Shown: positions 25,568-35,025 of the stretch, piece after piece
Layout: every line of letters starts with the position of its first letter
Position numbering within the stretch: position 1 is the first letter of the stretch
Source: Marifrigoribacter sp047730175
Lineage (GTDB): Bacteria; Bacteroidota; Bacteroidia; Flavobacteriales; Flavobacteriaceae
Length of the DNA: 64,000 nt
Assembly: GCF_047730175.1 (NCBI RefSeq)
Contig: NZ_CP159833.1
Span: 1,612,001-1,676,000 of the forward strand
Direction of reading: 5' to 3'
Program-made: the position numbers and the translations under genes
Notes under the pieces: generated by a model
Told to the model about the DNA's origin: nothing
Databases searched by the model: none
What the model saw: only the letters and a program-made list of their open reading frames with translations

Positions 25568-26479
25568 CTAGTTTAAAGTAAGAGGTTTATTTACATCAAC
25601 TCTATTAGCATCACCATCAGTAAAAGGTGCTGGTGCTGGCTCAGAAGCTAAAATATTACCTGTTCTTCCATTCCAAGACCAAAATCCAGATTCAACAGTC
25701 ACCGTACATAGTTCATCAACATAGGTTTGTTCTCCTAGATCTCTTCTGTACTCAAGACCCCAGTTTGCCTGTATTCCTGCAATCAATGTCGTTTGTAAAT
25801 GACTAAAAACCGATGGGTTTCCACCTGTAGGAACATCTCCTGCAGGATCCCATAAGAAAGTATCTGGACCACCAGTACATCCTCCAACTTGATCCTCTGC
25901 AGAAGCATCAGATACTACAAATCCTGACTGATGAGTAATAACAGTCATAGCTACAAGTTGTGCATTAGATCCAAATTTTTCAATATCAATTCCATCACCC
26001 AACATATCCCAGTTTCCATTAAAAGATGGATCACTATCTTGTTCATACGTACCTAAAAGTATCATGCCTCCTCCTCGAGTTGGTACTTCAATAGCTCTAA
26101 CATAGGCATCACTAACATCGTCAAAAATTAAATTACTTACTCTAGTTCCATACTCAGCACCAGCATCGAAAGTAAAAGAACCACGGTTACTGCTAAAATT
26201 AACAGTAGTTGCTTCTTTATTTAATTGATTTCCTTGAAAATTGATTTCTTCACCATTTACAAGTTGTATAGATGCTTGAGAAGCACTTCCGTCAATAGTA
26301 ACGTAAATCTTGCCGTGCATATCATTATCTAAATGATGTCCAAATACACCGCTAAATTCGATAGCAGATGATTGAGCAATTGTCGCAGACAAATCTGCTG
26401 TTGTTTCTGTTTCTACGTTGTCTTTTGAGCAACTAAATAACATGGCTACAACTGCCATAGATAAAATTAATTTTTTCAT
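25568..26479 (-). CDS. Lipoprotein of unknown function, paralogue 2
   Basis: A 303-residue lipoprotein with the same signal as paralogue 1 (MKKLILSMAVVAMLFSC). Shared blocks include FSGVFGHHLDNDMHGKIYV, NFSSNRGSFTFD, ILLGTYEQ, FNGNWDMLGDG and AMTVITHQSG; between them the sequence has drifted and differs in length. Function not recognised. The conserved GTY...GNWDM block suggests a beta-sandwich fold common to both. It follows the M36 peptidase gene on the minus strand after a terminator. Confidence 0.7.
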   Translation of the reverse strand: MKKLILSMAVVAMLFSCSKDNVETETTADLSATIAQSSAIEFSGVFGHHLDNDMHGKIYVTIDGSASQASIQLVNGEEINFQGNQLNKEATTVNFSSNRGSFTFDAGAEYGTRVSNLIFDDVSDAYVRAIEVPTRGGGMILLGTYEQDSDPSFNGNWDMLGDGIDIEKFGSNAQLVAMTVITHQSGFVVSDASAEDQVGGCTGGPDTFLWDPAGDVPTGGNPSVFSHLQTTLIAGIQANWGLEYRRDLGEQTYVDELCTVTVESGFWSWNGRTGNILASEPAPAPFTDGDANRVDVNKPLTLN

Positions 26480-26611
26480 GTTGTTAAGATTTATTGTTTA
26501 TAATTATTTTTTGAAGGTAGCTTGTTTATTTTTTTAAACTATCTATATTATTATATAATTAATTTTATTAGTTGAAGCGCTAGAATAATCAGATAAAGTG
26601 AGTAAAACAAA

Positions 26612-26641
26612 AACCCTCTCTGCTTTACAACAGAGAGGGTT
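26612..26641 (-). terminator. Terminator of the M36 peptidase gene
   Basis: Perfect 11-bp stem AACCCTCTCTG / CAGAGAGGGTT, 8-nt loop, T-rich tract on the minus strand. Confidence 0.9.
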
Positions 26642-26663
26642 TGAATATTTATTTATTGAATTA

Positions 26664-29600
26664 CTATTCCTTAATCACTCTTTTAATAAGTGACCCTTCA
26701 GAAGTATGGATTCTTACAAAATACATAGCGCTTTGCAAACTACTTAGGTCTACTAGGTATTGATTGCTATTATTATATTGTTTTAATGATATAATTCTAC
26801 CTTGAACATCGATTACTTCTATTTGATGTACATCTGCATTTGGAGAATTAACGATTACCATTCCTGTTGTAGGATTTGGTAGCATACTAATGTTTTGTAA
26901 TGCTACATCATTATTGCTTAATACTCTCTCTTGGAATACTAGTTTAAAACGGTTTAATTGTTGACCTTCTTCAGAAGTAAACGTATAGTTTCCTTCTGAA
27001 AGATTTGTTGAAATATTTAACAAATGATCTTCTAAATATATCGTTGCATTACTAATATCAACTCCCTCAATTTGATGAATAGATATTGAATAAGTCTGAA
27101 CTCCTTTTACCATCGTTGAGAATCCTAAGTCTACTTCTTGTTCTTCGTTAAAAGCCGAACGTCCTTGAATACAAAGTTGTTCGTCTGTGTCTAACACAGA
27201 ATACATTGAAATAGGTGAATCGAATCTTCTACTATCGTATGTGCCTTCAAATCCATTTGTAGCGCCTTCAGTAAATGCAACAAGCATATTACTTTTAAGA
27301 CTGTAGGTCTCATTTTTAAGGTCTAACCAAATTCGTTGTCTGTCGCTAGTGTTATTTCTATAATCAGTATTTGGCGTTGCTACTCTCATCGCGTTGGTAA
27401 AAGTAACAGTACCTCCACCTAATGCTTTCACACCAAATCCTTGACCTGATGCCATAAACTGACTTGGAACCGTAGTACCATTTGGTGCCATCACTCCTCC
27501 AGAACCTTGGTTGTAGGCAGAAATATCGCCGATATTAAAGTTCAATTGGTTAAATCCAGGGAAGTCATTTGCTGGTGCCGTAACATGCTCCCAGTAATAA
27601 ACTGCATCCAATAAAGGGTTCCCTGCTAAGAAAGCATCAACATCGATCGCTGATGCGTATGGATTTCCAAGCATATTTGGACTATCTAGTCTCTCGGTGT
27701 TAAATAGTAAATTATAACCTACATTTCCAGAATTTAATGTCCCTAAAGTATAATCTAATGGGAATGCACCTCCTGCTGGAGGATTTCCTGGAGCTTGTGG
27801 TTTCACCAAATATCCTTCACCCATTGTCAATGCGCCACTATGGACTGCCCAGTTATTATTATTGTCATCTGCAAAGTTTTCTAAACCAGAACCAACTGCG
27901 CCATTAGGCAAAAAGTTTCCAGTAATATGATTTGCAACTTGACGCCCTCCACCATATACACCTTCTCTTGTTTCACCTGTCATTGGGTTACCTAAGAGCA
28001 TAAATCCTTTAGGACCTAATACTGGCGTTAATTTACTAACTGTAATAGAACCTCCGTTTGTTGTAGTAGCAGTTGCACTTCTCTGTACAACAGACCCTTC
28101 ATGCTGAACATCAAGAACTCCATCAACAAGTATGTTTCCTTGAATATCTATGAAACCTCCGGCAGAAACTATTACTGTATTCCCTGGTTCAATTTCACAA
28201 GAACAAGCGGTAACATCTCCATCTGTTGTTGTATTGTATGAATCTTGGAATAATGCTTTTGCGCCAGCACCTGGAATTACATCCCATGAACCACCTGCAA
28301 AAGTAGAGGTAGTTCCAACTACAGTTACCGTTGCGGTACACATTGCAACTCCTCCATTACCATCATCTGCAGTTACAGTTACTACAACATCTCCAATATC
28401 TTCACAGGTAAAAGCTGTTTGACTTAAACTAGCCGATACAGAGAATCCACAGTTATCTGCTAATCCACCTGTATTAGGTACAAATGCAACATAATCTGCT
28501 GCACCGTTCGCTAAATTCCAGTCTCCACCATTTCTTCCAGCTGGAGTATAAGCTACAGTTCCATCTTCATTTTCAATCCCCTGTGTTCTTCCAACTCCAT
28601 CAGAATCTACTTGATCTGTATGAATTTCTATTAATCCAGATCCTTCATAAATATGAGCTTGGGCATTCACCACAAGACTAGCATTACCAAAATGAGAAAC
28701 ATCTAAATACTCAATAACCATCACTCTATTAGGTGATGAACCAACCACTTTGTAATGTATGGTTCCTCCTAAAGTTGGATTTAAATCATCCCATACTACC
28801 GCGATCACATTTTGTGGCGTATCGACATCTGGTAAAACATCGTTGTTAAATTCATTTAAACTACTTCCAGAAAAGGATAGGTATCCATTAGAAGATACAT
28901 TTACGCTTGTAAAGGTATTTCCAAAGAACGGGAAATTGAAACCTAGAGATGCTGCACCATTATCATCATCTCCAAGAGTGAAACTTGTAGTTCCAGAGGA
29001 CATATCAACAGGAGCATAAGTTCCAGTTTGATCTATGGTATATCCCGTACCTGGCGTTAAATTATCTATTACGTCACTTTCGGTAATAGTAGCATTACCA
29101 CCACCATCTAAAACAACGGTAACATCTTTACAGACTAAAACAGGTGCTCCGTCCGTAACCACAATGGTATCATCAATATCTTGAACAACACCACTACATC
29201 CGTTTAATACAGTATAGGTTACAATAGTATTTCCAGGGCCACCTACTGTTGGGTCAAAATCATAAGTGTTATCTCCATTATCAGTTACACCATCACCGCT
29301 ATATGTACCTCCTGTTGGAATACCACCACCTAGACCAGCTTGTGTTCCTTGTGTTTCACAAATAGAAGCTAAAGGGGTATCGAAAGAAGCAGATAATGGA
29401 GGTAAATCGAACGCTACTGTTTGATCTGAAGTACTTCCAGAGCTTCCTTGTGAAGCACTAAAACCTAATCCTCTCTTAGCAAAAGCTTCCCAGATAGTAC
29501 ATGCATTTGCACCACCATATAAAGCCAAATCTGCAGCAAGAATAGCATCACGTCCATCAACAAAACCAGGGCTACAAGGTTGTAATTTCAATCCTTCAGT

Positions 29601-31364
29601 AACCAAGGCTAAAGCCATAACATTTCCTTTGTCTAAATTTACATTTCCAGTAAAATTATAAATGTCGGTATCAAAGCCGTAAGTATCTATAAGGCCCCAA
29701 GTCATTTCCCAAAGCATATTCGCCCATATTTCTCCAACTCCATGAGGAACAACAGCTCCATTTACATTTGCATAAGTTTGAGTATAAATACCCATGTCTG
29801 TAGAATAAGGCTCTACTCTAATTCCACCTCCATTTGCTGGTTGACCGAATAAATAGCTTCCTATTCCTCTAGCAGCTGTACCAACATCTCCTACATTAAT
29901 TGTCATCACTAAACCGTAGAAGTCACTCCATCCTTCACCCATTTGTTCAGAATTTTGCAAACAACTTACAGAAGCTCCACCAGTTAATCTGTTTGAGATT
30001 CCATGACCATATTCGTGTATAACTACTCCATTGTCAAAATCACCATCACGATCTGGATTTGCGATATCGCAAATAAACATATTCATAGTTGGATTAGATC
30101 CATCACTAGGAGTACCAAAATTTGCATTACAGTTACCACTCGCTTGAACGTTAGCATTTACAGAGTCACTTCCTGCACCACCGTTTCCATAATTATTTTC
30201 TTGAAAGTTTCTAGCGGCTTCATCAAATCCATATTCCCATAAAACATCATGAACAATATTACTCCAATAAAATAAATTTGTTGCTGCTACATCTACATAA
30301 TCAGTTGGTGCTTCAATAGCTAAATTGATAGGGAAGTTGAAAACAAGTCCACCACCACCATTAGGTCTAAAAGTACCTTTATGCGAATCTACATTGTTTC
30401 CTGTAGTTAATGTTGATTCTGCACCTATCGCTCCATTGGTATCATGCCATCCAAAAGGAGAACCTGGACCTTCTGGGTTTGAAACAGATGTTCTGCCTAC
30501 AGTTCCATGAAGAGGACTTTCGTCCGGTAAGGCATATACATTATAAGTACCTGCCATCATGTTACTTTCGTTCAGGCTAGCTTCTTTATTATCGTTGCCT
30601 TTTAAAATAGCGCTATAGTCTATTTTTCTTTCAGTAATTTTTTTTATTTCAGGAGAAACTCCAGAATGAAAATGGTCATTATGTTCGTCCGTTATATTAC
30701 AAGTGCTATATAAGTTATACTTTGTAATAATTGTTCCATTAGCTGCATTAACTGCAAATACCCACCAGTCTTCATTAGAATTAATGTCTTCTATAGTAAC
30801 TTCCCAAGCTAATTTAATTTCATTGTTTTCATCTAATTGAAATACTAGTTTTGCTTGTATATCTTTTTTAGAGATACCTCCTGAATTAAAAATAGTTTCT
30901 TGGTTAGGTCCACTTTTTCTTTCAATTTCATTAAGGTTTGAAATTTTATATCCCATAGTTTGGGAGATAGAACGAATTGCTTGTTCAGCATTGATTCCAG
31001 GTGAACAACTTGCTTTTGAATTAAAAGCTTCTCCTAAAATTAAGTTTTCATTGTATTTTATTTTTTTATCATTGAATAAATGAATACTAGATTCAGTTCC
31101 ATTTACGATTAAACCGTTGATGACTTGGTTAAAATAAATATGCTCTATTCCACTAGTTTTACTAGTATGCTGAGCATTTATTATATAATTGCTCGCTTGA
31201 TCAGCAGTTAGCGCTCCTTTTTCAACTAGACGTTGAAGTTCAGCATCAATTTGAGCATTTTTAGATTGGGCATTTAGTTGTCCGCTAAAAACAATAGCAC
31301 ATAATAAAAAAACAGAACGTAACATATTGGTTACATTTAGTTTGGATAGGTTAATTATTTTCAT
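26664..31364 (-). CDS. Secreted M36 (fungalysin-type) metallopeptidase with T9SS sorting domain
   Basis: A 1566-residue multidomain protein with Sec signal (ending near SGQLNAQ). An FTP-like propeptide covers about 40-210; the M36 catalytic domain has zinc site H450-E-Y-G-H454 in VVIHEYGHGISNRLTGG and the third ligand in EQMGEGWSDFYGLVM. After about residue 650 come Ig/PKD-like and adhesion-type beta modules (FDPTVGGPGNTIVTYTVLNG; SLGFNFPFFGNTFTSVNVSS, a nidogen-like block), and a large repeat-poor region. The last about 75 residues (MLPNPTTGMVIV, IEVIDVQGRII, YFVRIHTSEGSLIKRVIKE) form a type A T9SS sorting domain, so it is exported across the outer membrane and probably surface-attached. Role: extracellular protein digestion. 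Confidence 0.92.
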   Translation of the reverse strand: MKIINLSKLNVTNMLRSVFLLCAIVFSGQLNAQSKNAQIDAELQRLVEKGALTADQASNYIINAQHTSKTSGIEHIYFNQVINGLIVNGTESSIHLFNDKKIKYNENLILGEAFNSKASCSPGINAEQAIRSISQTMGYKISNLNEIERKSGPNQETIFNSGGISKKDIQAKLVFQLDENNEIKLAWEVTIEDINSNEDWWVFAVNAANGTIITKYNLYSTCNITDEHNDHFHSGVSPEIKKITERKIDYSAILKGNDNKEASLNESNMMAGTYNVYALPDESPLHGTVGRTSVSNPEGPGSPFGWHDTNGAIGAESTLTTGNNVDSHKGTFRPNGGGGLVFNFPINLAIEAPTDYVDVAATNLFYWSNIVHDVLWEYGFDEAARNFQENNYGNGGAGSDSVNANVQASGNCNANFGTPSDGSNPTMNMFICDIANPDRDGDFDNGVVIHEYGHGISNRLTGGASVSCLQNSEQMGEGWSDFYGLVMTINVGDVGTAARGIGSYLFGQPANGGGIRVEPYSTDMGIYTQTYANVNGAVVPHGVGEIWANMLWEMTWGLIDTYGFDTDIYNFTGNVNLDKGNVMALALVTEGLKLQPCSPGFVDGRDAILAADLALYGGANACTIWEAFAKRGLGFSASQGSSGSTSDQTVAFDLPPLSASFDTPLASICETQGTQAGLGGGIPTGGTYSGDGVTDNGDNTYDFDPTVGGPGNTIVTYTVLNGCSGVVQDIDDTIVVTDGAPVLVCKDVTVVLDGGGNATITESDVIDNLTPGTGYTIDQTGTYAPVDMSSGTTSFTLGDDDNGAASLGFNFPFFGNTFTSVNVSSNGYLSFSGSSLNEFNNDVLPDVDTPQNVIAVVWDDLNPTLGGTIHYKVVGSSPNRVMVIEYLDVSHFGNASLVVNAQAHIYEGSGLIEIHTDQVDSDGVGRTQGIENEDGTVAYTPAGRNGGDWNLANGAADYVAFVPNTGGLADNCGFSVSASLSQTAFTCEDIGDVVVTVTADDGNGGVAMCTATVTVVGTTSTFAGGSWDVIPGAGAKALFQDSYNTTTDGDVTACSCEIEPGNTVIVSAGGFIDIQGNILVDGVLDVQHEGSVVQRSATATTTNGGSITVSKLTPVLGPKGFMLLGNPMTGETREGVYGGGRQVANHITGNFLPNGAVGSGLENFADDNNNNWAVHSGALTMGEGYLVKPQAPGNPPAGGAFPLDYTLGTLNSGNVGYNLLFNTERLDSPNMLGNPYASAIDVDAFLAGNPLLDAVYYWEHVTAPANDFPGFNQLNFNIGDISAYNQGSGGVMAPNGTTVPSQFMASGQGFGVKALGGGTVTFTNAMRVATPNTDYRNNTSDRQRIWLDLKNETYSLKSNMLVAFTEGATNGFEGTYDSRRFDSPISMYSVLDTDEQLCIQGRSAFNEEQEVDLGFSTMVKGVQTYSISIHQIEGVDISNATIYLEDHLLNISTNLSEGNYTFTSEEGQQLNRFKLVFQERVLSNNDVALQNISMLPNPTTGMVIVNSPNADVHQIEVIDVQGRIISLKQYNNSNQYLVDLSSLQSAMYFVRIHTSEGSLIKRVIKE

Positions 31365-31405
31365 AGTAGGTTTTGGTTTTAAATAAAAATTAAATGTTAG
31401 GAATT

Positions 31406-31413
31406 CAAAAATA
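31406..31413 (-). promoter_or_regulatory. Candidate -7 element of the M36 peptidase gene
   Basis: The minus strand reads TATTTTTG here (TAnnTTTG), 42 bp before the ATG. No convincing -33 TTG at the usual spacing was seen. Confidence 0.4.
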
Positions 31414-31624
31414 GCACTTTATCAGCAATAATACACTTTTTAACGTTATAATGTTATTATCGTTTTAAATATTTAAGATGCTAATAATATGTTAGGCCTT
31501 ATAAACGCTGCTGTTTATTCATTAAGCTACAATTTACAGGAAAATAGTTCACCTGTGCGTTATTAAACATTTTTTTTTAAAATATAAAATCCAATAATAT
31601 TTGAAATAGATGTAGTTTTACTTC

Positions 31625-32842
31625 GTGAAAAATAGGTTTGATATAATAATAATAGGAGGAGGAGCTGCAGGCTTTTTTACTGCTATAAATATTTCTGAAA
31701 AAAACCCAAACCTAAAAGTAGCTATCCTTGAGAGAGGGAACGATGTTTTAACAAAAGTGAAGGTTTCTGGTGGAGGCAGATGCAATGTTACTCATGCCGA
31801 ATTTATACCCGTCGATTTAAGTAAAAACTATCCAAGAGGTGAAAAAGAACTTTTAGGTCCGTTTCATACTTTTATGACAGGCGATACTATTGAGTGGTTT
31901 GAGAAAAAAGGAGTTCCTCTAAAAATTGAAGAAGATGGTAGAATGTTCCCTGTTTCAGATTCTTCACAAACTATTATTGATTGTTTTGTAAAAGAAGTAA
32001 CACGTTTGGGTATTTCATTAATAAAGAAAACTTCTGTTCAGAACATAATCAAAGAAAACGGATGGCTTCTGGAAACAAATAAGGGTGTATTTACTTCAGA
32101 AAAAATTGTAATTGCTTCTGGTAGTAATCCTAAAATATGGAATTTATTAAAAAAACTAGGGCATACAATTATAGAACCTGTTCCTTCTTTATTTACATTT
32201 AATATTAATGACATTCGAATAAATGATTTGCCTGGTATTGCTAAAAAAGCAACTGTTAGTGTTTTAAATCAAAAAAACAAAAAGTTCATTGAAAGTCAAG
32301 GAGATTTATTGATCACCCATAAAGGATTAAGTGGTCCAGCTATATTAAAACTATCAGCATGGAATGCTATAGAATTAAACGAAATTAATTATACGTTTAA
32401 AATTAAAATTAATTGGTTGTTAGATCTTAGTTATAATGATGTTGTTTTGCAATTAAGGCAAATGAGTACATTAAATGCTAAGCAGACCGTTTATAAATAT
32501 GCCCAGTTTGAATTACCCAAACGTCTATGGCAAAATTTATTGCTAGCCTCAAGTATACAAAAGGATTTAAAATGGGCTGAAATCTCAAAATTACAAATCC
32601 AAGAGTTAGCGAATCAATTAACTGCAGGGGAATATGAAGTTATGGGTAAAAGTACTTTTAAAGAAGAATTTGTAACTGCTGGTGGTGTTGATTTAAAAGA
32701 AATTAACTTTAAAAAATTCAATAGTAAAATACATCCAGATTTATATTTTGCTGGAGAGGTATTAAATATCGATGCAATCACGGGAGGGTTTAACTTTCAG
32801 AATGCTTGGACTGGCGGCTTCATTGTGGCAAAAAGTATTTAA
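31625..32842 (+). CDS. BaiN/HI0933-family FAD-dependent oxidoreductase
   Basis: A 405-residue flavoprotein with GTG start. The N-terminus has the Rossmann FAD motif IIIIGGGAAGFFTAINIS, then KVSGGGRCNVTHAEF, the signature of the HI0933/YhiN (BaiN) group, followed by GLSGPAILKLS and the C-terminal FAGEVLNIDAITGGFNFQNAWTGG FAD-binding segment. Members are NAD(P)/FAD-dependent oxidoreductases, often of unknown substrate. Single gene, sharing a terminator with the convergent lipoprotein gene. Confidence 0.9.
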   Translation: MKNRFDIIIIGGGAAGFFTAINISEKNPNLKVAILERGNDVLTKVKVSGGGRCNVTHAEFIPVDLSKNYPRGEKELLGPFHTFMTGDTIEWFEKKGVPLKIEEDGRMFPVSDSSQTIIDCFVKEVTRLGISLIKKTSVQNIIKENGWLLETNKGVFTSEKIVIASGSNPKIWNLLKKLGHTIIEPVPSLFTFNINDIRINDLPGIAKKATVSVLNQKNKKFIESQGDLLITHKGLSGPAILKLSAWNAIELNEINYTFKIKINWLLDLSYNDVVLQLRQMSTLNAKQTVYKYAQFELPKRLWQNLLLASSIQKDLKWAEISKLQIQELANQLTAGEYEVMGKSTFKEEFVTAGGVDLKEINFKKFNSKIHPDLYFAGEVLNIDAITGGFNFQNAWTGGFIVAKSI

Positions 32843-32847
32843 ATAAA

Positions 32848-32873
32848 AAACCCTACTGATAGAAGCAGGGTTT
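32848..32873. terminator. Terminator between flavoprotein and lipoprotein genes
   Basis: AAACCCT / AGGGTTT stem with a 12-nt loop, A run and T run on the two sides; usable in both directions. Confidence 0.75.
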
Positions 32874-32895
32874 TATATGATATTTGAAAAATGCA

Positions 32896-33699
32896 TTAGT
32901 ATTCAACTTCGAATATACCTTCTTCAATAGTTGAGGAAGCTGTATTAAAAGCAAATGAACCTTTTATAAATCTTTCAGCTATATTATTTTCTAAAACATA
33001 AATAAAACCAGATTCTGCACCTTGAGTATTACCATTGTTAGTATAAGTAGCCGAATAACCTGAAGTAGGTAACACATTATTTCCGGTATCTGCATCAATA
33101 GGAATTCTTAATCTAATTTCGTTTGAAGAAGTAGAAGCTGTAATAATAATTTTGGTTTCGTCACCTATACCTCCTATAGTAAATGGGTTAAATGGATTTC
33201 CATTTATTTCTGCGATAAATAATTCGGTGTTATTAGGTACTTCGTCTTCTTCACTAACATTATAGTCGTAAGGTACTTCAAAAAACACACCTCTATCAAT
33301 GGTTAAAGTATCAATACCTGGTAAAATGCCTCTAAACTTAAAGGTGCCAGTTAGATATTGTTGTCCAGTATTTCTGGCGGTTATGGTAACCTCACCAAAA
33401 CCTTCAGGATTTGTGGAGTAAATATTTCCGTTTTTATCTTCAAATGTGGCAAAACTTTCTGAATTTCCACCAAATAAATAAGTGCCAACTCTAGATTTTT
33501 TAACTTTTATAGTTAGTATCTCATTTTCAGTAATACCTTGAATTGTATAACTGTTTTGTTCTCTTTTTATACCTTTGCTGTCATTAGCTTTAAAAAAGAT
33601 GCCTTCAAGGTTTGCTTGAAAACCTGGGGTGTTTATTTCAATAGTTTCACAACCAATAAATAGGCTGGTTATAAATAGGGGTAGTAATAGTTTTTTCAT
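32896..33699 (-). CDS. Lipoprotein, DUF6252-like
   Basis: A 267-residue lipoprotein (MKKLLLPLFITSLFIGC, lipobox FIGC). It has two beta-rich halves: the first starts GFQANLEGIFFKAND and contains EILTIKVKKSRVGTYLFGG and TGTFKFRGI; the second repeats the pattern (LFIAEINGNPF, IRLRIPIDADTGN, FIKGSFAFNT). The N-terminal pattern resembles DUF6252 proteins of Flavobacteria, recalled from memory. Function unknown. Single gene with TATATTTG promoter element upstream. Confidence 0.7.
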   Translation of the reverse strand: MKKLLLPLFITSLFIGCETIEINTPGFQANLEGIFFKANDSKGIKREQNSYTIQGITENEILTIKVKKSRVGTYLFGGNSESFATFEDKNGNIYSTNPEGFGEVTITARNTGQQYLTGTFKFRGILPGIDTLTIDRGVFFEVPYDYNVSEEDEVPNNTELFIAEINGNPFNPFTIGGIGDETKIIITASTSSNEIRLRIPIDADTGNNVLPTSGYSATYTNNGNTQGAESGFIYVLENNIAERFIKGSFAFNTASSTIEEGIFEVEY

Positions 33700-33745
33700 T
33701 GTGTTTAGGGTAAACTTGTTATTACTTTAGATAAATAGGTTCTTA

Positions 33746-33753
33746 CAAATATA
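33746..33753 (-). promoter_or_regulatory. Candidate -7 element of the DUF6252-like gene
   Basis: Minus strand TATATTTG, 47 bp before the ATG at 33699. The -33 element is unclear. Confidence 0.42.
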
Positions 33754-33798
33754 TATAAAAAGATTTATCTCTATAATTTATAAGAAAAAAAATGTGTT

Positions 33799-33831
33799 TT
33801 GAGTTATAAATTATAAAATTTACTATCTTTG
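33799..33831 (+). promoter_or_regulatory. Promoter of the rpsP-rimM-trmN6 operon
   Basis: TATCTTTG at 33824-33831 fits TAnnTTTG and TTG at 33799-33801 lies 22 bp upstream. The start codon of rpsP is 50 bp downstream of the -7 element. Confidence 0.7.
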
Positions 33832-33881
33832 CGCTCCTTAAAATTATAAACAGGGGTCGGGAACCTCAAAAATTAATTCAT

Positions 33882-34487
33882 ATGCCAGTAAAAATTAGAT
33901 TACAAAGACATGGTAAAAAAGGGAAACCTTTTTACTGGATCGTAGCAGCAGATGCACGTTCAAAAAGAGATGGTAAATACCTTGAAAAATTAGGATCTTA
34001 CAATCCAAATAACAACCCTGCAGAAATTATTTTAGATATTGATAGTACTGTAAATTGGCTTCAAAATGGAGCACAACCTACAGATACTGCAAGAAACATT
34101 CTTTCATATAAAGGGGTGATGTTAAAAAATCATCTTGCTGGTGGTGTTCGTAAAGGAGCTTTAACAGAAGAACAAGCTGAAAAGAAATTCAATGCTTGGT
34201 TAACTGAAAAAGAAGCTTCAATTGATGGGAAGCGAGCTAAATTATCTGATGCAGAAAGTAAAGTTATAGCGGAAGCATTAGCTGCTGAAAAAGCAGTAAA
34301 TGATAAACGTATAGCAGATGCTGTAGTTGAAGAGGTAGTTGAAGAAGTAGAAGAAACTACTGAAGAAGCTGTGGAAGTTGCTACTGAAGAAACTTTAGAA
34401 GTTGCAACTGAAGAAGCACCTGCGGAAGTAGAAGCTACAACTGAAGAAGCGCCTGCTGAAGAAGAAGCTACAAAAGAAGAAAAATAA
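33882..34487 (+). CDS. rpsP: 30S ribosomal protein bS16 with long acidic tail
   Basis: A 201-residue protein whose first about 80 residues are canonical bS16 (PVKIRLQRHGKKGKPFYWIV, DGKYLEKLGSYNP, ARNILSYKGVML). The usual bacterial protein is about 80-90 residues; here a Lys/Glu/Ala-rich helical stretch (about 90-145) is followed by an acidic low-complexity tail with repeats of VATEE and APAE[V/E]EATTEE. Extended bS16 is common in Bacteroidota. First gene of the operon with rimM (10 bp gap) and the tRNA methyltransferase; bS16 and RimM act together in 30S maturation. Confidence 0.96.
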   Translation: MPVKIRLQRHGKKGKPFYWIVAADARSKRDGKYLEKLGSYNPNNNPAEIILDIDSTVNWLQNGAQPTDTARNILSYKGVMLKNHLAGGVRKGALTEEQAEKKFNAWLTEKEASIDGKRAKLSDAESKVIAEALAAEKAVNDKRIADAVVEEVVEEVEETTEEAVEVATEETLEVATEEAPAEVEATTEEAPAEEEATKEEK

Positions 34488-34497
34488 ATTTTTAACT

Positions 34498-35025
34498 ATG
34501 CAAAAGGAGAATTGTTTCTACTTAGGCAAGATTGTTAAAAAATATAGTTTTAAAGGGGAGCTGCTCGTTAAGATCGATACAGACGACCCAGGATTATACA
34601 AAAAAATGGAATCAGTTTTTGTTGAACAAAACAAAATCTTGGTTCCATTTTTTATAGAACGATGTTGGCTTCATAAATCAACCCTACTCCGAATTAAGTT
34701 TAAAGACATTAGTACAGATGAAAGTGCAGGGGAGATGATAGGAGATCATTTGTACCAGCCTTTGTCTATGTTACCTGAACTCTCGGGAACAAAATTTTAT
34801 TATCATGAGGTAATTGGCTTCGAAGTGGAGGATAGTGCTTTTGGCTCCGTAGGGACCATCACCAAAATAAATGATGATAGTGCGCAGGCCTTTTTTGAAA
34901 TTGACCACAATGGAACGCAAGTATTAATTCCTGTAATTGACACCTTTATTAAAGAGGTGGATCGTACAAATAAAAAGATAAAAGTATCGGTGACCGAGGG
35001 ATTAATTGAGCTCTACTTGGAATAA
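34498..35025 (+). CDS. rimM: 16S rRNA processing protein RimM
   Basis: A 175-residue protein with the RimM N-terminal beta-barrel (FYLGKIVKKYSFKGELLVKIDTD) and a C-terminal PRC-barrel (YYHEVIGFEVEDSAFGSVGTI, VLIPVIDTFIKEVD). It helps assemble the 30S head and binds ribosomal protein S19. It sits between rpsP and the methyltransferase gene, overlapping the latter by one base (TAATG). Confidence 0.95.
   Translation: MQKENCFYLGKIVKKYSFKGELLVKIDTDDPGLYKKMESVFVEQNKILVPFFIERCWLHKSTLLRIKFKDISTDESAGEMIGDHLYQPLSMLPELSGTKFYYHEVIGFEVEDSAFGSVGTITKINDDSAQAFFEIDHNGTQVLIPVIDTFIKEVDRTNKKIKVSVTEGLIELYLE

Larger units (their letters stand above)
23871..26479. repeat. Tandem segmental duplication: [decarboxylase 3' end - terminator - lipoprotein gene] x2
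   Basis: The segment from 23871 reappears from 25246 at a constant offset of 1375 bp up to the decarboxylase stop (24136 and 25511), with scattered substitutions and no indels. Both copies continue with an AACCTCTTA stem-loop and then a convergent lipoprotein gene whose first 22 residues are identical. The lipoprotein bodies have diverged strongly. Confidence 0.88.

Noticed and set aside
28150..30510. Several plus-strand ORFs of 60-90 codons inside the M36 gene
   Set aside because: Antisense to a long, well-supported coding region; composition is the complement of its beta-rich repeats.
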